Assembly (NCBI GenBank): GCA_022826205.1
Contig: JAJDVJ010000103.1
Coordinates: 1-36,139, forward strand
DNA: 36,139 bases
DNA from: Silicimonas sp.
Lineage (GTDB): Bacteria > Pseudomonadota > Alphaproteobacteria > Rhodobacterales > Rhodobacteraceae
Reading direction: 5' to 3'
A program made the translations under genes and the position numbers. Positions 1-8,898 of the stretch are shown one piece after another. Under the pieces are notes generated by a model, which saw only the letters and a program-made list of their open reading frames with translations, was not told where the DNA came from and searched no databases. Positions within the stretch are counted from its first letter, which is position 1, and each line of letters begins with the position of its first letter.

Positions 1-911
1 GCCGATCGCAGGCGATCCGCGACCGGTTCCGCGCCGTCAACATGCGCGAGGTCACTGACCGTTTCAGGAAGGCCGGAAGCCGGTGTTCTGTCCGGGCCCG
101 CGACACGGCTCTCGGCCAAGTGCAGCGGCCAATCCCTTTCCTCACTCGGGGCGATCCACCGGCCCATGCCCTGGGACCGGTGGAACGACCGCGACTGCTG
201 TCCGATCCGTTCCCAGCTCCAGCCGCTGACCGGATCGACGCCTCTTCCGGGTACCACGACCGTGGCCGGCGGCGGTTCGACGTCGTCATCATACGAGCGG
301 CCCGCACCGGACCACGCAGGAAGGTAAAGCTTCCTTGGCTGCCACGGCGCCAGGTTGCTCGGATGGTCCCGATCGGCCGCGGCGGACATGACCAGCCGCG
401 CGGAATCCGTCATTGCCCTGTGGTGTCCGTGCTGGCCGGGGACATCCAGGAAGGTCGGGCAGATGATGTCGGGGCGTTCGGTCCTGACGATCTCGACGAA
501 CCGCGCGAGCGTGTGATCGCGTCCCCACCGGTCAAGAGTCTCGTTTCCGCTTTTCGAGAATCCGAAGTCGACGATCGGGTCTTCCGGGCTTTCAGACAGC
601 CAGTACATCCTCATGCCGAGGATTTCGCAGGCTCTTTCCATTTCGGCCGTCCTCAGCGCACCGAGATCCCCGGAAAGCTCGCTCCCAATGTCGTTCTGTC
701 CGCCCTCGCCCCGGGTCGAACACGCAAATGACAGGTTGAACCCGTCCCGGACACCGAGCGCAGCAAGCATCGCTGACGTCTCGTCATCCGGATGGGCGCC
801 GGTGTTCATGAAACGGATCACCGATGTCAGCGGCCTGAGCGCCAACCAGAGTTCCATGACACGCGGCCTTGCGCGATCGTCCATTATGCGGATCTGGTCC
901 GGCGTCGGCAT
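1..911 (-). CDS. PIG-L family amide hydrolase (LmbE-like deacetylase), 3' end outside window
   Basis: Reading the minus strand from an ATG at 909-911 gives 303 codons without a stop, running off the left edge. The start has AGGGTAAGGG close upstream. About 35 residues in lies MNTGAHPDDE, the AHPDDE metal/catalytic motif of PIG-L/LmbE deacetylases. Further on GQHGHHRAMTDSA supplies the second metal-binding His pair, and SFHRSQGMGRW is a motif often seen in the longer members. Family enzymes remove acetyl or other acyl groups from amino sugars and related amides using zinc. An internal ATG at 807-809, just before the AHPDDE motif, would give a shorter protein. The gene is divergent from a sugar-type ABC operon that also holds a C-N lyase, so a role in breaking down the imported compound is plausible (inference). 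The substrate cannot be read from the sequence. Confidence 0.85.
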   Translation of the reverse strand, partial: MPTPDQIRIMDDRARPRVMELWLALRPLTSVIRFMNTGAHPDDETSAMLAALGVRDGFNLSFACSTRGEGGQNDIGSELSGDLGALRTAEMERACEILGMRMYWLSESPEDPIVDFGFSKSGNETLDRWGRDHTLARFVEIVRTERPDIICPTFLDVPGQHGHHRAMTDSARLVMSAAADRDHPSNLAPWQPRKLYLPAWSGAGRSYDDDVEPPPATVVVPGRGVDPVSGWSWERIGQQSRSFHRSQGMGRWIAPSEERDWPLHLAESRVAGPDRTPASGLPETVSDLAHVDGAEPVADRLRS

Positions 912-1244
912 CGCCCTTACCCTGGTCGCGTGGCCATCAGGCCCGGGCGCGCGGCGGGAGGCAGGTCCCGTGAGCAGGCAAGCTTTGCGGCCGTCACTCG
1001 TCCGGCCATGTGCCTGACGCACAGACTGCCCTGACCTTGGCGTACAACCCGCACCGTGCAGCCGGGCCCGCGTCCGTTCACCGTCTCATCCGCCGTCGCT
1101 CCGGTACTCGCCATCGTTCGCATCGATAGCCTGTCCGGCTTGTGATTTCAACGTGGCCGCGCTACGCTCGAAACCGGCAATGAAGCCGGGCCGGGCCCGG
1201 GCACGCTCACCATCACCAACACCGACAGGGAGGACGTACATCAA
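912..1244. promoter_or_regulatory. Divergent intergenic region between deacetylase and sugar-type ABC operon
   Basis: 333 bp without a convincing gene. It must hold the promoters of both flanking units. On the plus strand TTGTGA (1140-1145) lies 17 bp before TACGCT (1163-1168), a weak sigma-70-like pair. A very GC-rich symmetrical tract lies near 1186-1200. A good ribosome-binding site, AGGGAGGA, precedes the ATG at 1245. I see no clear operator palindrome. Confidence 0.3.
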
Positions 1245-2501
1245 ATGCTTGTGAAACTGACAAAATCCAGAGTCGCTGGCGTTGCGGCCGCGACGATGCT
1301 GGCGGCTGGAACCGCGCAGGCCGAAGTGGAAATCGAATACTGGCAGTACTTCTTTGACGCGCGCGTTGCTGCAATGGAGCAGCTGATCGAGAACTTCGAG
1401 TCGGCCAATCCGGATATCAAGGTCACGATGAACCATTTCCCGTATGCGGACTACCGGACAAAGGTCGCTGCCGCGATTCCAGCGGGCGAGGGCCCCGACG
1501 TCGTGCAACTCTTCTACGGCTGGTTGAACGACTACGTGGCTGCCGAACTGATCCAGCCGCTGCCCAACGACGCCTTTCCGCCGTCGATGATCGAGGACGA
1601 ATTCTTCCCGATGGTCGGCGCCATGCGTGAGGGCGACAACTACTGGGCCCTTCCAACCGCCGTCCGCTCGCTCGCCCTGTTCTACAACAAGACCCTGTTT
1701 GACGAGGCCGGGATCAGCGGTCCGCCGGAGACGCTGGACGAACTCATCGAAACCGCGAAGATGCTGACGAAGACTGATGCTGCGGGCAATCTCACGCAGG
1801 TCGGCATCACGGCCGGCATGAACGCACAGGACCATCACTGGTTCCGGGAAGTCCTGGTACGCCAGTTCGGCGGTGAGCCCTATCTCGATGACTACAGGAC
1901 CGTCAACTACAACTCCGAAGCCGGGATCGCGGCGGCCGGCTTCTACACCGGTCTCGTGAACGAGCACAAAGTGTCTGCTTTCGGATTCATGGACGAGCCC
2001 CAGGCCGCCTTCAAGGCCGGTCGTGCGGGCATGCATATCGACGGCTCATTCCGCATCGGCTCGCTGAACAAGACGCGCGGCCTCAAGTGGGGCGTTACGG
2101 AACTGCCGGCAAATTCCGACGGCATGCGTTCGAACTACTCGTCCTACTGGGTGAACGCCATCACGACGAAGGCGGAAGGCGAGAAATACGATGCCGCCGT
2201 GAAGTTCATGCAGTACGTGACATCGGACGAGGCCATGCAGATCTGGCTCGACGTTGTTGGCGAACTGCCCGCGAAACCCTCGGTCGGCCTGACCGAAGCC
2301 AATGCGAACGACGAGGTGTTCGGGCCCTTCATCCGTGGCCTTGCCTATGCGAACACGACAAAGTTCGCCAATGAAAGCGGGCAGCGGCAGATCCTGATCG
2401 ACATGGTTCAGCGAATCGACATCGAAGGCCAGGCAGTGGCTGACAGCATTGCCATCGCCGCCGAGGCCGAACAGGAACTGCTGAACGAATACCACAACTA
2501 G
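1245..2501 (+). CDS. ABC transporter extracellular solute-binding protein, family 1 (sugar type)
   Basis: 418 aa. The first ~26 residues form a Sec signal peptide (KLTKSR, then a hydrophobic run) with an AQA cleavage site before EVEIEYWQY. The mature protein begins with the beta strand and helix typical of family 1 sugar-binding proteins (EYWQYF..., IENFESANPDIKV) and includes GPDVVQLFYGW, WALPTAVRSLALFYNK and PANSDGMRSNYSSYW, all typical positions of MalE/UgpB-like proteins. It should capture the substrate in the periplasm and deliver it to the two permeases that follow. A strong AGGGAGGA lies 10 bp before the ATG. First gene of an operon with permeases, lyase and ATPase. Family 1 includes importers of oligosaccharides, glycerol phosphates and modified sugars, so the ligand is open. 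Confidence 0.9.
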   Translation: MLVKLTKSRVAGVAAATMLAAGTAQAEVEIEYWQYFFDARVAAMEQLIENFESANPDIKVTMNHFPYADYRTKVAAAIPAGEGPDVVQLFYGWLNDYVAAELIQPLPNDAFPPSMIEDEFFPMVGAMREGDNYWALPTAVRSLALFYNKTLFDEAGISGPPETLDELIETAKMLTKTDAAGNLTQVGITAGMNAQDHHWFREVLVRQFGGEPYLDDYRTVNYNSEAGIAAAGFYTGLVNEHKVSAFGFMDEPQAAFKAGRAGMHIDGSFRIGSLNKTRGLKWGVTELPANSDGMRSNYSSYWVNAITTKAEGEKYDAAVKFMQYVTSDEAMQIWLDVVGELPAKPSVGLTEANANDEVFGPFIRGLAYANTTKFANESGQRQILIDMVQRIDIEGQAVADSIAIAAEAEQELLNEYHN

Positions 2502-2507
2502 ATGAAG

Positions 2508-2536
2508 GCGAGCCCTGGACACGGTCCGGGGCTCGC
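2508..2536 (+). promoter_or_regulatory. Intercistronic stem-loop after the binding-protein gene
   Basis: GCGAGCCCTGGA pairs with TCCGGGGCTCGC across a 5-nt loop: 12 bp with one G-U pair. No T-run follows, so it is more likely an mRNA-stabilising or attenuating hairpin that keeps binding-protein mRNA more abundant than permease mRNA, as is common in ABC importer operons. Confidence 0.6.
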
Positions 2537-2589
2537 AATCCGCGCTCGGAACCCCAGACCAGGACCTCCTGACCGCGAGCGCAACTAAC

Positions 2590-3477
2590 ATGTACCACAG
2601 GCTCTCAATTCGGCAAAAGCAGATCGTCTGGGCATGGGCTTTCCTTGCCGTGCCCATCCTGTTCTACGTGGTGATCCGGTTCTATCCCACGGCAAACGCC
2701 ATGGCCATTTCCTTCCAGAACTGGAACCTGCTCGGCGACCGGACTTGGGCCGGCTGGGCCAACTACGCGAAACTCTGGAACGATCCGGTCTTCTGGAAGG
2801 TCTTTCGCAACACGTTCGTGTACCTGCTGATCGGCACGCCGGTCAGCCTCGTGATCTCCTTCGTGATTGCCTATCACCTCGACAGGCTGCGCTTCATGCA
2901 CGGGTTTCTCAGGATGCTCTATTTCCTGCCGTTCATGACGACCGCCGTGGCCATGGCCTGGGTCTGGCGCTGGTTCTACCAGCCGGTCCCGATCGGGCTC
3001 TTCAACAATTTCCTTGCCACGGCAGGAATTCCACAGGTGGAATTCCTGCGCTCGACGACGCTTGCGCTTCCGGCCATTCTGGCACCGGCCGTCTGGGCCG
3101 GGCTCGGATTCCAGATCATCATATTCATGGCGGGTCTGCGGGCCATCCCGCGAAGTTACTACGAGGCCGCCCGGATTGACGGCGTGTCGACCTGGACGAT
3201 TCTCTGGGAAATCACGCTTCCCCTCCTGAAGCCCACCATCGTGTTCATCGTGGTCTTCTCGTCGATCGGGTTCCTCAGGATTTTCGATCACGTCTTCAAC
3301 ATGACCACCAATGACCCGGGCGGACCGCTCAACTCGACGAAACCGCTCGTCCTGATGATTTATCAAAGTGCCTTTAGCGACTTCAACATGGGTTACGCCG
3401 CGGCGCAGACCGTCGTGCTGTTCCTGATCCTCCTGGTCGTCAGCCTCGTGCAGCTGCGCATACTCAGGGACAATTGA
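2590..3477 (+). CDS. Sugar ABC transporter permease (MalF/UgpA type)
   Basis: 295 aa integral inner-membrane protein with about six hydrophobic segments. The first is WAWAFLAVPILFYVVI; others surround FLPFMTTAVAMAWVW and IVFIVVFSSIGFL. The cytoplasmic EAA loop that docks on the ATPase is seen as YEAARIDGVSTWTILWE near residues 194-210, followed by ITLPLLKPT. This matches the MalF/UgpA/LacF class in length and motif order. It pairs with the permease that starts 1 bp after its stop codon. The start chosen is the ATG at 2590, with only a weak Shine-Dalgarno sequence, which fits lower translation than the binding protein. Confidence 0.9.
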   Translation: MYHRLSIRQKQIVWAWAFLAVPILFYVVIRFYPTANAMAISFQNWNLLGDRTWAGWANYAKLWNDPVFWKVFRNTFVYLLIGTPVSLVISFVIAYHLDRLRFMHGFLRMLYFLPFMTTAVAMAWVWRWFYQPVPIGLFNNFLATAGIPQVEFLRSTTLALPAILAPAVWAGLGFQIIIFMAGLRAIPRSYYEAARIDGVSTWTILWEITLPLLKPTIVFIVVFSSIGFLRIFDHVFNMTTNDPGGPLNSTKPLVLMIYQSAFSDFNMGYAAAQTVVLFLILLVVSLVQLRILRDN

Positions 3478-3478
3478 C

Positions 3479-4360
3479 GTGGTCAGTTCCGTTGCTGAAA
3501 TCAGGGCAAGCTCGAAGACCCTCCTGGCCCCCGGGACGCCCTGGAGGCCGGCCAACACCGGCCAGGTCATCCGGTGGCTGATCCTTTTTGCCGGCGGCGT
3601 CCTGATGGTGATGCCGATCGCCTACATGATCTCGACGTCACTGAAATGGCCGCATGAGATCTACAACCTTGCCCTCGTGCCCAACGAACCGCACCTGGAA
3701 AACTACACCTACGTGCTGGAAGACGGCAGGTTCTACGGCTGGTTCATCAATTCGCTCATCATCGCCACGATAACCACGATCTCCAACATCCTGTTCGACA
3801 GCCTCGTCGGTTACACGCTGTGCAAGTTCCGTTTCCCGGGACGCTACATCGTCTTCATCGCCATCCTGTCGACGCTGATGATCCCGACCGAGATGCTTGT
3901 CATTCCCTGGTACCTGATGTCGCAGGCGTTCGGGTGGCTCGACAGCTACTGGGGCATCATGTTTCCGGGCCTCATGACCGCCTTTGGCACGTTCCTGATG
4001 AAGCAGTTCTTCGAGACCGTCCCCGACGACTTCATCGAGGCCGCGAGAATCGACGGGCTGAACGAACTGGCGATCTGGTGGACAGTGGCGATGCCGCTGG
4101 TCCGGCCCGCGCTGGCGGCACTGGCGATTTTCGTTTTCCTGGGAAACTGGACGGCCTTCATCTGGCCATTGATCGTGACAAACTCGGTTGACATGTACAC
4201 GCTGCCGGTCGGCCTCTCGAGTTTCGGCGACGAGGCAGACGTCCAGTGGGAACTGATCATGACCGGCGCGGCAATTTCGACCATTCCGACGCTCGTCGTT
4301 TTCCTGGTGTTCCAGCGCTTCATCATCAGGGGCGTCGTCATGGCGGGGCTGAAGGGATGA
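3479..4360 (+). CDS. Sugar ABC transporter permease (MalG/UgpE type)
   Basis: 293 aa, GTG start 1 bp after the previous stop. Six membrane segments are visible, starting with WLILFAGGVLMVMPIAYMI after a ~30-residue cytoplasmic tail. The EAA loop is FIEAARIDGLNELAIWW, close to residue 185, followed by AMPLVRPALAAL, the standard MalG/UgpE/LacG arrangement. NEPHLENYTYVL after the first membrane segment is also typical of this class. It should form the heterodimeric channel with the upstream permease. The last codons overlap the start of the lyase gene by 4 bp (ATGA), showing translational coupling between transport and catabolism. Confidence 0.9.
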   Translation: MVSSVAEIRASSKTLLAPGTPWRPANTGQVIRWLILFAGGVLMVMPIAYMISTSLKWPHEIYNLALVPNEPHLENYTYVLEDGRFYGWFINSLIIATITTISNILFDSLVGYTLCKFRFPGRYIVFIAILSTLMIPTEMLVIPWYLMSQAFGWLDSYWGIMFPGLMTAFGTFLMKQFFETVPDDFIEAARIDGLNELAIWWTVAMPLVRPALAALAIFVFLGNWTAFIWPLIVTNSVDMYTLPVGLSSFGDEADVQWELIMTGAAISTIPTLVVFLVFQRFIIRGVVMAGLKG

Positions 4361-5841
4361 CGGACCATCCGGACTTCCCGCACCCGGCTTACAGGGATAC
4401 GGTCCTCGCCCCTCTCTTTGACGGCATCAGGACGCATTTCGCGGGTCACTTGAACGCGATCAACCGGGCGCACCTGGTAATGCTTCGCGAAACCGGGATC
4501 ATCTCAAGGGACCAGGCGCGGATGATCGCCGCGGCCCTGAGGGACATCGAGCAGGACATGGACGCCGACACCCTGTCCTACACCGGTGAGCACGAGGACT
4601 ACTTTTTCCTGGTTGAAGCCGAGCTTGAACGGCGGATCGGTGAACCCGGCGGGATGCTGCATGTGGCCCGTTCGCGCAACGACATGGACCACACCATGTT
4701 CAGGATGGCTCTTCGCGAGAAGGCTGGACGCTTCATGGAACAGGTCCTGCATCTCGTCGACACGCTGATCGTGAAGGCCCGTTGCGAGCGCGACACGCTT
4801 GTCGTCGCCTACACGCACGGGCAGCCTGCGCAGCCGACGACCTTTGGCCACTATCTTGCGGCGGTCGTCGAGTGCCTCCTGCGGGACGCGGAGCGCCTGG
4901 ACCTGGCCTCCGACCCTCTCGACCTCTGCCCAATGGGGGCGGCAGCGATCACCACGTCCGGATTCCCGGTCGACAGGCACCGCGTGTCCGAACTGCTTGG
5001 GTTCAAAGAACCGCAACTGAACTCCTACGGCTGCATCGCCTCCGTGGATTACGTGACCGGCCTCTATTCCGCGATCAAGCTGGTATTCCTGCATCTGGGA
5101 CGCGTCGCGCAGGACATGGCGCAATGGTCCGCCTTCGAGGTCGGCCAGTTGCATGTTCCCGACAGCCTGGTCCAGGTTTCCTCGATCATGCCGCAAAAGC
5201 GGAACCCGGTTCCGATCGAACACCTGCGGCACCTGTCGAGCGTCACGGCCGGCCTCTGCGACGCGATCATCAACACGATGCACAATACGCCGTTTGCCGA
5301 CATGAACGACAGTGAGGCGGATGTTCAGCAAGCCGGCTTCGCCGTGTTCGAACGCGGCGAGCGGGCGCTTTCCCTGTTCTCGGCGTTCCTGCCGTCCTGT
5401 TCGATCAACCCGTCACGGGTCGAGGCCAACAGCGACGCCGCCTGCGTGACGGTCACGGAACTTGCCGATACCCTCGTCCGGGACGAGGGACTGAGTTTTC
5501 GGCGTGCACATGGAGTCGCGTCGGCAACGGCGCGCGAGGTGGTCTCGCGCGGCGTGGGCCTGGCACGGGGATTCGACGTCTTTGCCGACGCGTTCCAGTC
5601 GGAAACGGGCCGTGCAACGGTGCTCACGCCCGGCATGTACGCCACTGCCGTCACGCCCGAGACCTTCGTTCGTCGCCGTGACCGGCCGGGCGGTCCCGCG
5701 GCCACGGCACTGGAAAGGGCGATCAAGGCATACGAAGGGAAGGCCCGGGAATGCCGCAGCGCGCTTGATGCGCGCACCGCCCGCCGAGCCCGGGCGGCCG
5801 GCATGCTCGAATCTGCCTTCAACGCCGTCCTGGAGGAATAG
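4357..5841 (+). CDS. Argininosuccinate-lyase-like C-N lyase (fumarase/aspartase superfamily)
   Basis: 494 aa. I choose the ATG at 4357 because it overlaps the permease stop (ATGA); the frame is open further upstream but only inside the permease gene. Superfamily motifs are in order: HVARSRND near residue 102, THGQPAQPTTFGHYL near 154 and the signature SSIMPQKRNPVPIEH near 285 carrying the catalytic serine loop. These resemble argininosuccinate lyase more than adenylosuccinate lyase or fumarase. Such enzymes split a C-N bond by beta-elimination and usually release fumarate. Its place inside a catabolic ABC operon, away from other arg genes, argues against arginine synthesis and for cleavage of an imported N-substituted amino-acid compound; EDDS-lyase-type enzymes belong to the same branch. 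The substrate is inference. Confidence 0.8.
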   Translation: MTDHPDFPHPAYRDTVLAPLFDGIRTHFAGHLNAINRAHLVMLRETGIISRDQARMIAAALRDIEQDMDADTLSYTGEHEDYFFLVEAELERRIGEPGGMLHVARSRNDMDHTMFRMALREKAGRFMEQVLHLVDTLIVKARCERDTLVVAYTHGQPAQPTTFGHYLAAVVECLLRDAERLDLASDPLDLCPMGAAAITTSGFPVDRHRVSELLGFKEPQLNSYGCIASVDYVTGLYSAIKLVFLHLGRVAQDMAQWSAFEVGQLHVPDSLVQVSSIMPQKRNPVPIEHLRHLSSVTAGLCDAIINTMHNTPFADMNDSEADVQQAGFAVFERGERALSLFSAFLPSCSINPSRVEANSDAACVTVTELADTLVRDEGLSFRRAHGVASATAREVVSRGVGLARGFDVFADAFQSETGRATVLTPGMYATAVTPETFVRRRDRPGGPAATALERAIKAYEGKARECRSALDARTARRARAAGMLESAFNAVLEE

Positions 5842-5844
5842 CAC

Positions 5845-6909
5845 ATGGCGAGCCTTGTTCTTCGCAACCTGGTGAAGACATTCGACAAGACCACGGTTCT
5901 GCACGGGATCAGCCTGGAGGTCGAGGATGGCGAGTTCGTCGTTTTCGTGGGGCCGTCGGGTTGCGGAAAGTCGACGACGCTCCGCCTCATCGCTGGGCTC
6001 GAAGAGACGACGGCAGGTGAGATCGAGATCGAAGGCCGGGTCGTGAATCACCTGGAACCGAAGGAACGGAACATCGCGATGGTGTTCCAGAACTACGCCA
6101 TCTACCCGCACATGACGGTTCGGAGGAACATAGGCTTCGGGCTCCGGACGTCGAAACTGACGAAAGCCGAGAAAACGACCCGCCTCGAAGATGTCGCCGC
6201 AATTCTTGAAATGACCGAACTCCTCGACCGCAAGCCCTCGCAGCTTTCGGGTGGCCAGCGGCAGCGTGTCGCGATCGGCCGGGCCATGGTACGCGACCCG
6301 GCTGTGTTTCTTTTTGACGAACCGCTGTCAAACCTCGATGCCCAGCTTCGCACCCAGATGCGCCTCGAGATCAAGAAACTCCACCAGCGTGTCGGGAACA
6401 CCATTATCTTCGTGACCCATGACCAGGTGGAAGCCATGACGATGGCTGACCGGATCGTGATCATGAAGGACGGCCATATCCAGCAGGTCGGCAAACCGTC
6501 TGATGTCTACCACAGGCCAGCGAACACCTTCGTGGCCGGGTTCATCGGGGCACCATCCATGAACATGCTGCAATGCACGGTGGACGGCGGCGTGGCCCGG
6601 CTCGCGTCCGGGCCGGATATCCAGCTGGACATCGAGGTTGCCCAAGGACAGCCGGTCATTCTCGGGGTGCGCCCGGACGACCTGCATCCGTCCGGCGAGA
6701 ACCCGTTCCTGGAGGGAATGGTGACCGTTCGGGAACCGCTCGGACCCGATACGCTGATTTACGTCGACACGCCAAGCGGCGAGGTCACCGCCAAGGCCGA
6801 TGGCCAGCATCCACCCGAAATAGGGGAATCCGTTCAGCTGAGCGCACGCCGTGATCGCCTCCATGTCTTTGACGTGGAAACTGGAAGGTCCCTGGCCTCG
6901 AACGCGTGA
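5845..6909 (+). CDS. ABC transporter ATPase (MalK/UgpC type)
   Basis: 354 aa, ATG 3 bp after the lyase stop, preceded by GGAGGAAT. Walker A GPSGCGKS at 36-43, Q-loop FQNYAIYPHM near 81-90, signature LSGGQRQR at 134-141, Walker B VFLFDEP ending at 160, D-loop SNLDAQ and H-loop FVTHDQ follow. After residue ~235 comes the OB-fold regulatory extension of MalK/UgpC-type subunits (GVRPDDLHP). It energises the two permeases of the same operon. MalK-type ATPases are often shared between importers, so it may serve other systems too. No terminator with a clear T-run is seen after it; GGTCTGT/ACGGACC around 6931-6949 can form a short hairpin before the convergent operon. Confidence 0.92.
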   Translation: MASLVLRNLVKTFDKTTVLHGISLEVEDGEFVVFVGPSGCGKSTTLRLIAGLEETTAGEIEIEGRVVNHLEPKERNIAMVFQNYAIYPHMTVRRNIGFGLRTSKLTKAEKTTRLEDVAAILEMTELLDRKPSQLSGGQRQRVAIGRAMVRDPAVFLFDEPLSNLDAQLRTQMRLEIKKLHQRVGNTIIFVTHDQVEAMTMADRIVIMKDGHIQQVGKPSDVYHRPANTFVAGFIGAPSMNMLQCTVDGGVARLASGPDIQLDIEVAQGQPVILGVRPDDLHPSGENPFLEGMVTVREPLGPDTLIYVDTPSGEVTAKADGQHPPEIGESVQLSARRDRLHVFDVETGRSLASNA

Positions 6910-7057
6910 CCACGAGTGTAGGGCCGGGTCTGTTTGTCACGGACCGGAACCGGGCGCGATGGCGAAATTGAACTCGGGATCCTCCGGAACGATCACCACG
7001 GTATTGCACCCATTATGCGGGCGGCTTGGAAGGCCGCGTAACGGTGAAGCGGTGATG

Positions 7058-7963
7058 TCAGGTTCCGCTGCTCGTGGTTGGATCCAGCACGTCCCGCAGC
7101 CAGTCACCCACGATGCTCATGGACAAAGTCGTGAAGAAGATCGCGCATCCCGGCACGCCGGCGATCCACCACGCGTTCAGGAGATAGTCCCGCCCATAGC
7201 TCAGAAGATTGCCAAGAGACGTGTTGGGGGGCTGGATGCCGACACCCAGGAAACTCATGGATGTTTCCAGGATCACGGTTTCCGGAAAATTGATGGATAC
7301 CTGAACGACCAGCGCGGCCAGGATGTTGGGCAGGATGTGCCTCAGATAGACGCGAAAGGTGCCCGCGCCGAGCAAGCGGATCGCTGCCGCGTAGCCATGA
7401 TTGACCGCCGACAATGTCATTCCGCGACTGATTCTCGCATAGCGCTCCCATCCCTGGAAACCGACGAGCAGGATGAAGAGCAACATGTTGCCGGTGCCCA
7501 TGACGGCAATCACCGAAAGCGCGATGATGACGAACGGCATTGATGCCTGGAAATCGACGAGGACCATGATGACGTCGTCCACCCAACCGCGAAACCTTGC
7601 CGCAACGAACCCGATGCAACTTCCCACCACCGCACCGAAGAAGGTCCCGAACACCGCCACCAGCATCGTGAGCTGGATGGACGAGAACAGCCTGCTGAGG
7701 AGATCTCGCCCGAGATGGTCGGTTCCCAGGAGATGAAAGTCGCCGGACGCCCCGGTCGCGCCCGGAGGAAGCAGCCGGGACAGAAGGGCCGTCTGCTGGT
7801 AGTCATAGGGCATGATCCAACGCGCCGTTACGGCAATGAACAGGATCATGATCAGCCACAGCATCGCCATCTTGACAATGACAGGTGACGCAATGACGTG
7901 CGCGATGGCCACCTGGGTCGAGGAGCGGCGTTCGAATGCTTCGCTTGGGTCAGCATAGGCCAT
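7058..7963 (-). CDS. Peptide/opine-type ABC transporter permease (DppC-like)
   Basis: 301 aa from the ATG at 7961-7963, which has GGGAGAG at good spacing; a GTG at 7969 that overlaps the upstream stop is an alternative but lies too close to the ribosome-binding site. One membrane segment (IVKMAMLWLIMILFIAV) near the N-terminus is followed by the periplasmic loop with HLLGTDHLGRDLLSRL, a hallmark of OppC/DppC proteins, then five more membrane segments. GYAAAIRLLGAGTFRVYLRH is the ATPase-docking loop and ETSMSFLGVGIQPPNTSLG is the conserved C-terminal region. Last gene of a four-gene minus-strand operon. Confidence 0.92.
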   Translation of the reverse strand: MAYADPSEAFERRSSTQVAIAHVIASPVIVKMAMLWLIMILFIAVTARWIMPYDYQQTALLSRLLPPGATGASGDFHLLGTDHLGRDLLSRLFSSIQLTMLVAVFGTFFGAVVGSCIGFVAARFRGWVDDVIMVLVDFQASMPFVIIALSVIAVMGTGNMLLFILLVGFQGWERYARISRGMTLSAVNHGYAAAIRLLGAGTFRVYLRHILPNILAALVVQVSINFPETVILETSMSFLGVGIQPPNTSLGNLLSYGRDYLLNAWWIAGVPGCAIFFTTLSMSIVGDWLRDVLDPTTSSGT

Positions 7964-7965
7964 GG

Positions 7966-8898
7966 TCACTCTCCCGTGCCGGACGCGTATCGCCTGCGGG
8001 GGTCGATCACCAAGTACAGGAGATCCACGGCGAGATTGGCAAACACCATGGAGGCGGCCGTGATCATGACGACAGTTTGCACCACCGCCAGTTCACGCGC
8101 CGTAACCGCGTCGATGAGCAAGCGTCCTATGCCGGGCCAAGCGAATACGGTTTCGGTGACGATCGAACCGCCGATCAGGGTCCCGACCATGAAGCCCATG
8201 ATGGTGATCGTGGGAATCGCGGCGTTGGGAAGCGCCACGGTCCAGATTATTGCCCGCTCGGTCATGCCGCGCGCACGGCATGCCCTGATATAGGGGGCGT
8301 TCAGCACTTCGAGCATGGACGAGCGAACGAAGCGCGCGATGACGGCGGCGCCGGCCGTGCCGAGCGTGATCACCGGCATGATGAGGTTGTACCAATGGTC
8401 GCTTCCGTATGCCGGCAGCAACCGGAGCGTCACCGACAGAAGGAAGATCAGCAGGATCCCGAGAAAGAAGTTCGGCAGGCTGAATCCGGTGACGGAAATG
8501 GTCATGATGGCCCGGTCGATCGCGGTGCCGCGGTTGACGGCCGCAAATATGCCAAGCGGGAATCCGGCGATGACGATGAACGCGAACGCCGTCAGCGTGA
8601 GTTTCAGGGTCGCAGGCACGCGTTCGGCGACGATCTCGATTGCCGGCCTGCCATCGCGGTAGGCGTTTCCGAAGTCACCCTGCAACAGGTTGAACCAGTA
8701 TTCGAGATACTGGACCCCGAGGGGCCGATCCAGTCCCCACTGCTTGCGAAGCTCGTCCAATATGGCGGGGTCGGTGTCATCCGGCATCATGGCCGACACG
8801 GGATCGCCCGTTAGCCGGAGCACGAAGAACACGAACGTCACGACGAGAAACAGCGTGAAGAGGGTGCGAAGCAGCTTGCGGATCACGAACCCGGTCAT
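7966..8898 (-). CDS. Peptide/opine-type ABC transporter permease (DppB-like)
   Basis: 310 aa. Starts as OppB/DppB proteins do, with a membrane segment right at the N-terminus (KLLRTLFTLFLVVTFVFFVL) and then RLTGDPVSAMMPDD. LDRPLGVQYLEYWFNLLQGD is the conserved periplasmic stretch; YIRACRARGMTERAIIW is the ATPase-contact loop, and GGSIVTETVFAWPGIGRL is the family C-terminal motif. The ATG at 8898 overlaps the ATPase stop by 4 bp and has GGAG eight bases upstream. It forms the channel with the DppC-like partner. Confidence 0.93.
   Translation of the reverse strand: MTGFVIRKLLRTLFTLFLVVTFVFFVLRLTGDPVSAMMPDDTDPAILDELRKQWGLDRPLGVQYLEYWFNLLQGDFGNAYRDGRPAIEIVAERVPATLKLTLTAFAFIVIAGFPLGIFAAVNRGTAIDRAIMTISVTGFSLPNFFLGILLIFLLSVTLRLLPAYGSDHWYNLIMPVITLGTAGAAVIARFVRSSMLEVLNAPYIRACRARGMTERAIIWTVALPNAAIPTITIMGFMVGTLIGGSIVTETVFAWPGIGRLLIDAVTARELAVVQTVVMITAASMVFANLAVDLLYLVIDPRRRYASGTGE

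Noticed and set aside
42-731. 229-codon plus-strand frame at the left edge
   Set aside because: Antisense of the PIG-L gene, Arg/Pro-rich, no motif; the minus-strand frame carries AHPDDE and the second His motif.
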